Positions 1 through 5,123 of a stretch of DNA of 6,984 nt are shown in pieces. A program made the position numbers and the translations under genes. The DNA is from Selenomonadaceae bacterium (GTDB taxonomy: Bacteria; Bacillota; Negativicutes; Selenomonadales; Selenomonadaceae). Each line of letters opens with the position of its first letter. Position 1 is the first letter of the stretch. The notes under the pieces are model-generated. The model ran no database searches. It had not been told where the DNA came from and saw nothing but the letters and a program-made list of their open reading frames with translations. The stretch is taken from positions 1-6,984 of the forward strand of contig JAFXOC010000326.1 of assembly GCA_017529085.1 (NCBI GenBank), read 5' to 3'.

Positions 1-733
1 CTTTCGAGTCTGTAAAAGCCGCAAAAAACGCTTTTATCCTTTCGTCATCAATCTTTTTAAATTCCTCTGTAGGCGCAACAGCCACTAATTTTCCCTCGCT
101 AAGCATGGCTATTCTGTCCGCTATTCTGGTTGCGCTTAACATATCATGGGTAACAACTACGGACGTTACCTTTAATGCTTTTTGGGTATCTATTATCAGC
201 TCGTCGATTTTTCTCGTAGTAATAGGGTCAAGCCCCGAACTTGGCTCGTCGTAAAATATTACCGTGGGATTAATCGCGATGGCTCTGGCTAAACTCACCC
301 TTTTTTTCATGCCGCCCGAAAGCTCGTTTGGCATGAGGTTTTCCACATTAGGCAATCCTACAAGCTCCAGCTTCTCCTTGACAATTTTTTCAATCTCCGC
401 ATTCGGTAACTCCGTATGCTCACGCAGCCCAAAAGCCACATTCTCCCCCACCGTCATAGAGTCAAACAGAGCGGAATACTGGAATACCATGCCCATTTTA
501 AGTCTGAGTTTATCCCATTCGGCTTCGGTTTTATCGGAAAGAGGCTCGCCTTCCATATATATTTCGCCGGAAGTCGGCGAAATTAAACCGATTAAAAGAC
601 GGAGCAAGGTACTTTTCCCGGAGCCCGATCCGCCTATGACAGCAAGCGTCTCTCCCTTTTTAATGTCAAAGCTGACGTTATCTAAAGCCGCCTTATCTCC
701 AAAAATTTTGGATACGTTTTCAATCTTAATCAT
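1..733 (-). CDS. mlaF: MlaF-type ABC transporter ATP-binding protein (partial, C-terminus beyond left edge)
   Basis: This is the cytoplasmic ATPase of an Mla/Ttg2-type ABC transporter, which moves phospholipids between the inner and outer membranes with MlaE (permease) and MlaD (MCE protein). I translated 244 codons from ATG at 733 with no stop before the window edge; family members run about 240-270 residues, so little is missing. Visible motifs are Walker A GGSGSGKST (34-42), Q-loop Gln85, signature LSGGM (138-142), Walker B VIFYDEP (158-164), D-loop SSGLDP (165-170) and H-loop His196. The stretches SALFDSMTVGENVAF and LREHTELP are typical of MlaF rather than of amino-acid or Lol/FtsE ATPases. 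The start gives the usual family N-terminus MIKIENVSK. A weak purine-rich GGGAAG lies 4 bases upstream, with AAAGG further out. mlaE and mlaD would be expected beyond the left edge. The family assignment is firm; lipid transport is inferred from the family. Confidence 0.9.
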   Translation of the reverse strand, partial: MIKIENVSKIFGDKAALDNVSFDIKKGETLAVIGGSGSGKSTLLRLLIGLISPTSGEIYMEGEPLSDKTEAEWDKLRLKMGMVFQYSALFDSMTVGENVAFGLREHTELPNAEIEKIVKEKLELVGLPNVENLMPNELSGGMKKRVSLARAIAINPTVIFYDEPSSGLDPITTRKIDELIIDTQKALKVTSVVVTHDMLSATRIADRIAMLSEGKLVAVAPTEEFKKIDDERIKAFFAAFTDSK

Positions 734-770
734 AATGCTTCCCAGTTTCCTTTATTTTTCAACGACTACT

Positions 771-798
771 ATTCTACCACAAATTTTTATTTTGTGAA
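771..798 (-). promoter_or_regulatory. Probable mlaF promoter with an inverted repeat in the spacer
   Basis: On the minus strand TTCACA (793-798) is followed after 16 bases by TAGAAT (771-776). Each hexamer differs from the sigma-70 consensus at one position. The expected start is near 764, giving a leader of about 30 bases before the mlaF ATG. AT-rich A/T tracts lie just upstream of the -35, as in UP elements. The arms CACAAA and TTTGTG (778-783 and 791-796) form a 6-base inverted repeat with a 7-base centre, lying largely inside the spacer, which could be an operator. The AT-rich setting makes chance matches likely, so confidence is moderate. Confidence 0.45.
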
Positions 799-838
799 AA
801 AAATTTTTATTTATTTTCTGTTTCTTTACCATTTACAA

Positions 839-902
839 GACACTTCCACCAACTTCGGCTGTTCCACGTCCGTGAAAATGGACTGAAGGACAGAGATGTA
901 TC
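839..902 (-). other. Possible structured RNA element in the tRNA-mlaF intergenic region, family not recognised
   Basis: This is the least AT-rich part of the 734-930 intergenic stretch. Read on the minus strand, GATAC (898-902) can pair with GTGTC (839-843), closing a 64-base domain with one G-U pair. Inside it, CTGTCC (888-893) pairs with GGAACAG (859-865) around a bulged A, and GTCC (880-883) pairs with GGAC (868-871). An alternative inner hairpin is TTTCAC with GTGGAA around GGAC. A perfect TATAAT lies just upstream at 914-919, but its -35 is poor; if used, transcription would begin near 907 and include the whole element. I compared it from memory with common riboswitches and ribozymes and found no match. 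The pairing could be chance. Confidence 0.25.
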
Positions 903-913
903 AAAAAATTTCG

Positions 914-919
914 ATTATA
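914..919 (-). promoter_or_regulatory. Isolated perfect -10 hexamer, weak promoter candidate
   Basis: TATAAT on the minus strand lies immediately after the T-tract of the tRNA terminator. At spacings of 16-18 bases the -35 position falls in the terminator stem, where the best match to TTGACA is about three of six bases. If active it would give mlaF a second, longer leader containing the putative folded element at 839-902. The local sequence is very AT-rich, so a chance hexamer is plausible. Confidence 0.25.
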
Positions 920-930
920 ATAATAACAAC

Positions 931-962
931 AAAAAGCCTCGACTACATAAAATAGCCGAGGC
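931..962 (-). terminator. Rho-independent terminator after tRNA-Pro (and possibly rpoBC)
   Basis: On the minus strand GCCTCGGCTA (953-962) pairs with TAGTCGAGGC (936-945) over 10 base pairs with a single G-U wobble, around a 7-base loop, followed at once by TTTTT and a T-rich stretch. It begins 12 bases after the tRNA CCA. No comparable hairpin follows rpoC itself, so this is the first intrinsic stop met by rpoBC transcripts as well. The opposite strand lacks a good T-run, so it appears to act in one direction only. Confidence 0.88.
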
Positions 963-974
963 GATTATTTTGAT

Positions 975-1051
975 TGGTCGGGATGACAGGATTCGAACCT
1001 GCGACCTCATCGTCCCGAACGATGCGCGCTACCAAACTGTGCTACATCCCG
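975..1051 (-). tRNA. tRNA-Pro (anticodon CGG)
   Basis: A complete 77-base tRNA decoding the proline codon CCG. The acceptor stem CGGGATG (1045-1051) pairs perfectly with CATCCCG (979-985), followed by discriminator A and an encoded CCA (975-977). The anticodon stem CATCG/CGATG (1020-1024 and 1008-1012) encloses the loop TTCGGGA, giving anticodon CGG at 1017-1015 with G37 as usual in proline tRNAs. The D-loop contains TTTGGTAGC, and the T arm is GCAGG-TTCGAAT-CCTGT with the universal TTCGA. The gene lies 86 bases downstream of rpoC on the same strand, with its own promoter and terminator. Confidence 0.97.
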
Positions 1052-1091
1052 TTAAAGTTGACAATTGCATAAATCAACCATCAACCATTGT

Positions 1092-1121
1092 AGTATATCA
1101 TATCATTCTCTACGCTGTCAA
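1092..1121 (-). promoter_or_regulatory. Strong promoter for tRNA-Pro
   Basis: TTGACA (1116-1121), an 18-base spacer, then TATACT (1092-1097). The -35 is perfect and the -10 matches five of six bases. A TG one base upstream of the -10 makes it an extended -10 element. The start point should fall near 1085, giving a 5' leader of roughly 35 bases that would need trimming by RNase P. Within the leader, ATCAACC occurs twice in tandem (plus strand, 1073-1086), with no obvious role. The -35 begins only 16 bases after the rpoC stop codon. Confidence 0.8.
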
Positions 1122-1137
1122 GAATTATCCAAACTTT

Positions 1138-4100
1138 TTAAGAGTCTTCCGCCACGGTTTCTTCGGGCGGGACTTCCACGACCTTCATATTCCGATACCT
1201 GCTCATGCCGGTGCCGGCAGGAATCAGCTTGCCTATTATAACATTTTCCTTTAAGCCTATCAGAGGATCAACCTTGCCCTTAATCGCCGCATCGGTTAAA
1301 ACTCTGGTTGTCTCTTGGAAAGATGCTGCGGAAAGGAAAGAATCGGTCGCAAGAGAAGCTTTGGTGATACCCAAAAGAATGGGCTTCGCCACGGCAGGTT
1401 CGCCGCCGTTTTCGATTGCTTCCGTATTGGCGGATTCAAAACTGTTAATGTCGATGAATTCGCCCGGAAGGAAATTCGCATCTCCCGCATCCTCAATCTT
1501 AACCTTGTGAAGCATTTGACGCACCATTACCTCAATATGCTTGTCGTTAATTTCAACGCCCTGAGACTTATACACTTTCTGCACTTCGTAGACAAGATAA
1601 CGCTGCGTCTCTTTCAAGCCGCACACCCTCAAAATATCGTGAGGATTTACCGAACCTTCCGTAAGCTTACTGCCGGGTTTAACTTCATCACCCTGACGCA
1701 CCGCCATACGCGCTCCAAAGGGAATAGCGTATTCGCGAGTCGAACCTTCTTTTGGAACAATCGTCACCTTACGAATTCCGGTGCCCGCGTCCTCAATTTC
1801 AACCGTACCCGCAATTTCCGCGATAATAGCGTTATGCTTAGGCTTTCTCGCTTCAAAAAGCTCTTCTACACGAGGCAAACCTTGGGTAATATCGTCACCC
1901 GCAACGCCGCCGGTATGGAACGTACGCATTGTGAGCTGAGTGCCGGGTTCGCCTATGGACTGCGCCGCTATAATGCCCACGGCTTCGCCTACTTCGACAT
2001 CGGATTGATTTGCAAGGTCTCTGCCGTAACATTTCATGCAAACGCCAAATTCAGATTTGCAGGTAAGCACGCTTCGAATTGAAACGCTCTCTCTTACTTT
2101 GGCGATTTTCTTCGCCAAACTTGCGTCAACCAAATCGTTGACAGAAGCTATTTTCTCCTTCGTCTTAGGATCTATAATATCTTCCGCCAACACGCGACCC
2201 AAAATTCTGTCCTCTAATGATTCGATGACGCCGTCGCCTTCTTTTATGGCTTCGACTTCAATACCGCGAACATTACCGTCGCGAACTCGGATTTCTCTTG
2301 CGTCGCTGCCTAATACGGCTTCTATCTGCTTTTTGTTGAGATGATCGCCGGAAGAAACAATCACGTTATCTTCGCTATCAAAGACATCGCCTATGACTTC
2401 TTTGCCCAAAAGCTCTTGAATCATGCCCTCTTTTATCTTTTTGCGAAGTTCTTTATCCGGCTCGCCTAAAATTATGTTCTCCGTCACCATAGCGTTCGAT
2501 ACCGCCGTATTTGCGGACATCGAAGAACCTTGAATAATTATTTCCTTTACAGACTTTTCACCGATGGTCATTAAGACTTCGTCGTCTAAAATCGTGCCCC
2601 TTGAGAACAAAACTTCCTCTGTTTCGGGGTCGCGCACCTCTCCTGCAAGCATACGTCCCAAAAGCATATCGTTTAATATCTCAAGCGCGTCAAACGTGCC
2701 GGGCGCAAGCCTTGCCCGCTCGCGAATAAGGTTTACGGTAGTCACGTCGCAGTCTTCTTCTCGAACTATCACGTCCTGCGCCACGTCCACCAGACGGCGG
2801 GTCAAGTAACCCGAGTCGGCGGTACGAAGGGCGGTATCCGCCAAGCCTTTGCGCGCGCCGTGCGACGAGATAAAATAATCGGAAACAGACAAGCCTTCTC
2901 TAAAATTCGCCGTAATGGGAAGGTCGATGATTTTACCGGAAGGATCCGCCATAAGTCCGCGCATACCCGCAAGCTGACGCATTTGTTGCTTATTACCTCT
3001 AGCCCCGGAGTCAGCCATCATAAAGATGGGATTAAAAGCGTCCATGTTGTCCATCATGGCATCCGCCACGTCATCCGTCGCCTTGTTCCACAAGTCTATG
3101 ACTTTATGATAACGCTCGTCTTCCGTGATAAGACCGCGGTTGAACTGATGTTCGACCTTGTTCACCACTTTTTGGGTGCTGTCTATGATATCCTTCTTTT
3201 CGGGAGGCACAATAACATCCGATATGGCAACAGTCATACCGGCGATACATGCGTAGTGATACCCCAAATTCTTAACGGTATCAATAATCTCCGCCGTTTT
3301 TGTGGCGCCGAAATTATCGTAAGAATTAGCCACCAGCTTGCCGATTTCCTTCTTATTCATCAAAATTCCGAGCGACCATTCGCCGGTCTCTTTATCTTGA
3401 CGATAATATCTAAGCTCCTGCGGCAAAATTTCGTTAAAAATCATACGTCCCAAAGAGGTTTTCACCAGGCCGTAACCTTCGATACGTACTTTGACCTCCG
3501 CCTGTAAATCCAAAACGTGTTCTTGATATGCCAACAGGGCTTCGTGTATACCGGTAAAAATCTTGCCTTCGCCCTTCGCCTTCGGTCTTATACTGGTGAG
3601 ATAATACGAGCCCAAAACCATGTCCTGAGTCGGTACGATAATCGGTTTACCATCTTTAGGCGCTAAGATATGGTTTGCCGCAAGCATAAGAATACGAGCT
3701 TCCGTTTGAGCTTCCGCCGAAAGCGGAAGATGTATAGCCATCTGGTCGCCGTCAAAGTCGGCGTTATACGCGGTACAAGCCAAAGGATGCAGCTTTAAAG
3801 CGCGTCCTTCCGTCAAGACCGGTTCAAAAGCTTGTATTCCCAAACGGTGCAGAGTAGGCGCGCGGTTTAAGAGTACCGGATGTTCTTTTATAACGTCCTC
3901 CAGCACGTCCCAAACTTCGGGTTTCGCCCTTTCCACGGCGCGTTTTGCGGATTTAATGTTCTGCGCCGCTCCCGTTTCAACCAACTTCTTCATAACAAAC
4001 GGTTTAAACAGTTCAAGCGCCATTTCCTTAGGAAGTCCGCATTGATGAAGCTTTAATTCGGGACCCACAACTATAACGGAACGCCCTGAATAATCAACGC

Positions 4101-5103
4101 GTTTACCCAACAAATTTTGACGGAAACGCCCCTGCTTACCCTTTAACATATCCGAAAGCGATTTTAGCGGACGATTGCCGGGTCCCGTTACGGGACGACC
4201 GCGTCTGCCGTTGTCGATAAGAGCGTCAACCGCTTCTTGAAGCATTCGCTTTTCATTTCTCACTATAATATCCGGCGCGCCTAAATCCAAAAGACGCTTT
4301 AAGCGATTGTTTCTGTTTATAACCCTACGATATAGATCGTTTAAATCGCTTGTTGCAAACCTGCCGCCATCAAGCTGCACCATAGGGCGAAGCTCGGGAG
4401 GAATAACCGGGAGAGCATCCATAACCATCCAAGCGGGATCATTGCCGGATTTTCTGAATGCTTCCACAACCTCAAGACGACGGATAGCGCGAATTCTTTT
4501 CTGCATACTGAGAGAGTGAAGCTCTTTTCTGAGCTCCTCGCTCATCTGGTCTAAATCAAGCTCTTCAAGAAGTACTTTAATTGCTTCCGCTCCCATGCCC
4601 GCTTTAAAACCCTTACCGTATTTTTCCCTTGCGGCTCGGTATTCATTTTCGGTCAAAAGCTGTTTCTTAATAAGCTCCGAATCAGCGGGGTCCGTGACAA
4701 TATAGGAAGCAAAATACAACACTTTCTCAAGCGCGCGCGGCGGAATATCTAAAATCAAACCCATACGACTTGGAATTCCTTTAAAGTACCATATATGGGA
4801 CACAGGAGCGGCAAGTTCGATATGCCCCATACGTTCCCTGCGCACTTTTGCGCGAGTCACTTCAACGCCGCAACGATCACAGACAACGCCTTTATAACGA
4901 ATACGTTTGTACTTTCCGCAATGACACTCCCAATCCCTTGTCGGTCCAAAGATGCGCTCACAGAAAAGCCCATCTCGTTCAGGTTTTAACGTACGGTAAT
5001 TTATGGTCTCCGGCTTCTTCACTTCTCCATGAGACCATTCCCGAATTTTTTCGGGAGAGGCAAGCCCTATGCGCATGGAGTCGAATTTATTTACGTCCAG
5101 CAA
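1138..5103 (-). CDS. rpoC: DNA-directed RNA polymerase subunit beta'
   Basis: The complete beta' subunit, which carries the catalytic magnesium site and clamp of RNA polymerase; 1,321 residues against about 1,200 in Bacillus. Start is TTG at 5103: it gives MLDVNKFDSMRIGLASPEKI, matching the usual Firmicute N-terminus, and AAGGGAG lies 10 bases upstream. Landmarks are zinc site 1 (Cys60, 62, 75, 78), the catalytic loop NADFDGD (447-453) with Asp449/451/453, the bridge helix region around HGARKGLADTALRTADSGYL (748-767), zinc site 2 (Cys785, Cys1015, Cys1022, Cys1025), and the trigger loop with QLTMRTFHTGG (1056-1066). There is no E. coli-type SI3 insertion inside the trigger loop. The 229-residue gap between Cys785 and Cys1015 is the oddity: it holds what looks like three copies of a module usually present once (see the repeat entry). 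The protein ends in the conserved LIPAGTGMSRYRN followed by a short acidic tail and TAA. It follows rpoB by 20 bases, so the two are surely cotranscribed. Confidence 0.98.
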   Translation of the reverse strand: MLDVNKFDSMRIGLASPEKIREWSHGEVKKPETINYRTLKPERDGLFCERIFGPTRDWECHCGKYKRIRYKGVVCDRCGVEVTRAKVRRERMGHIELAAPVSHIWYFKGIPSRMGLILDIPPRALEKVLYFASYIVTDPADSELIKKQLLTENEYRAAREKYGKGFKAGMGAEAIKVLLEELDLDQMSEELRKELHSLSMQKRIRAIRRLEVVEAFRKSGNDPAWMVMDALPVIPPELRPMVQLDGGRFATSDLNDLYRRVINRNNRLKRLLDLGAPDIIVRNEKRMLQEAVDALIDNGRRGRPVTGPGNRPLKSLSDMLKGKQGRFRQNLLGKRVDYSGRSVIVVGPELKLHQCGLPKEMALELFKPFVMKKLVETGAAQNIKSAKRAVERAKPEVWDVLEDVIKEHPVLLNRAPTLHRLGIQAFEPVLTEGRALKLHPLACTAYNADFDGDQMAIHLPLSAEAQTEARILMLAANHILAPKDGKPIIVPTQDMVLGSYYLTSIRPKAKGEGKIFTGIHEALLAYQEHVLDLQAEVKVRIEGYGLVKTSLGRMIFNEILPQELRYYRQDKETGEWSLGILMNKKEIGKLVANSYDNFGATKTAEIIDTVKNLGYHYACIAGMTVAISDVIVPPEKKDIIDSTQKVVNKVEHQFNRGLITEDERYHKVIDLWNKATDDVADAMMDNMDAFNPIFMMADSGARGNKQQMRQLAGMRGLMADPSGKIIDLPITANFREGLSVSDYFISSHGARKGLADTALRTADSGYLTRRLVDVAQDVIVREEDCDVTTVNLIRERARLAPGTFDALEILNDMLLGRMLAGEVRDPETEEVLFSRGTILDDEVLMTIGEKSVKEIIIQGSSMSANTAVSNAMVTENIILGEPDKELRKKIKEGMIQELLGKEVIGDVFDSEDNVIVSSGDHLNKKQIEAVLGSDAREIRVRDGNVRGIEVEAIKEGDGVIESLEDRILGRVLAEDIIDPKTKEKIASVNDLVDASLAKKIAKVRESVSIRSVLTCKSEFGVCMKCYGRDLANQSDVEVGEAVGIIAAQSIGEPGTQLTMRTFHTGGVAGDDITQGLPRVEELFEARKPKHNAIIAEIAGTVEIEDAGTGIRKVTIVPKEGSTREYAIPFGARMAVRQGDEVKPGSKLTEGSVNPHDILRVCGLKETQRYLVYEVQKVYKSQGVEINDKHIEVMVRQMLHKVKIEDAGDANFLPGEFIDINSFESANTEAIENGGEPAVAKPILLGITKASLATDSFLSAASFQETTRVLTDAAIKGKVDPLIGLKENVIIGKLIPAGTGMSRYRNMKVVEVPPEETVAEDS
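2065..2679 (-). repeat. rpoC: Three diverged tandem copies of a ~50-residue module inside RpoC
   Basis: Residues 809-859 (2527-2679), 894-943 (2275-2424) and 960-1013 (2065-2226) align by eye. Their openings are LNDMLLGRMLAGEVRDPETE, MIQELLGKEVIGDVFDSED and LEDRILGRVLAEDIIDPKTK. Each goes on to a hydrophilic stretch and ends in a strand of the type VKEIIIQG, AREIRVRDG or VSIRSV. The third copy, next to Cys1015, is the one shared with other bacteria: E. coli has PLRDRVLGRVTAEDV and B. subtilis PLEERLTGRYLKKSV at this place. The first two look like ancient duplicates. I infer homology from pattern alone; DNA identity is low, so this is old and not an assembly artefact. Confidence 0.7.
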
Positions 5104-5113
5104 AGAAACGGCA

Positions 5114-5120
5114 CTCCCTT
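5114..5120 (-). promoter_or_regulatory. Shine-Dalgarno sequence deciding the rpoC TTG start
   Basis: AAGGGAG on the minus strand lies between the rpoB stop (5124-5126) and the rpoC start, 10 bases before TTG (5101-5103). The nearest in-frame ATG is codon 10; starting there would lose the conserved MLDVNKFDS N-terminus and move the ribosome site about 37 bases away. The TTG start is therefore preferred. Confidence 0.8.
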
Positions 5121-5123
5121 CTA

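Noticed and set aside
264..797. 177-codon open frame on the plus strand, opposite mlaF
   Set aside because: The opposite strand encodes all ABC ATPase motifs in order; the plus-strand frame is serine/proline-rich with no motif.
752..832. Short minus-strand ORF of 26 codons upstream of mlaF
   Set aside because: Lys/Ile-rich product from AT-rich DNA, no good ribosome site, and it runs through the likely mlaF promoter.
1058..1063. Plus-strand TTGACA resembling a -35 element
   Set aside because: No -10-like hexamer at 16-18 bases on that strand, and no plus-strand gene to serve.
1315..2082. 255-codon open frame on the plus strand
   Set aside because: It lies wholly antisense to rpoC, has no recognisable domains, and is an arginine/phenylalanine-rich composition typical of a reverse-strand shadow.
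2860..3507. 215-codon open frame on the plus strand
   Set aside because: Antisense to a conserved part of rpoC (residues about 533-748); no ribosome site or family resemblance.
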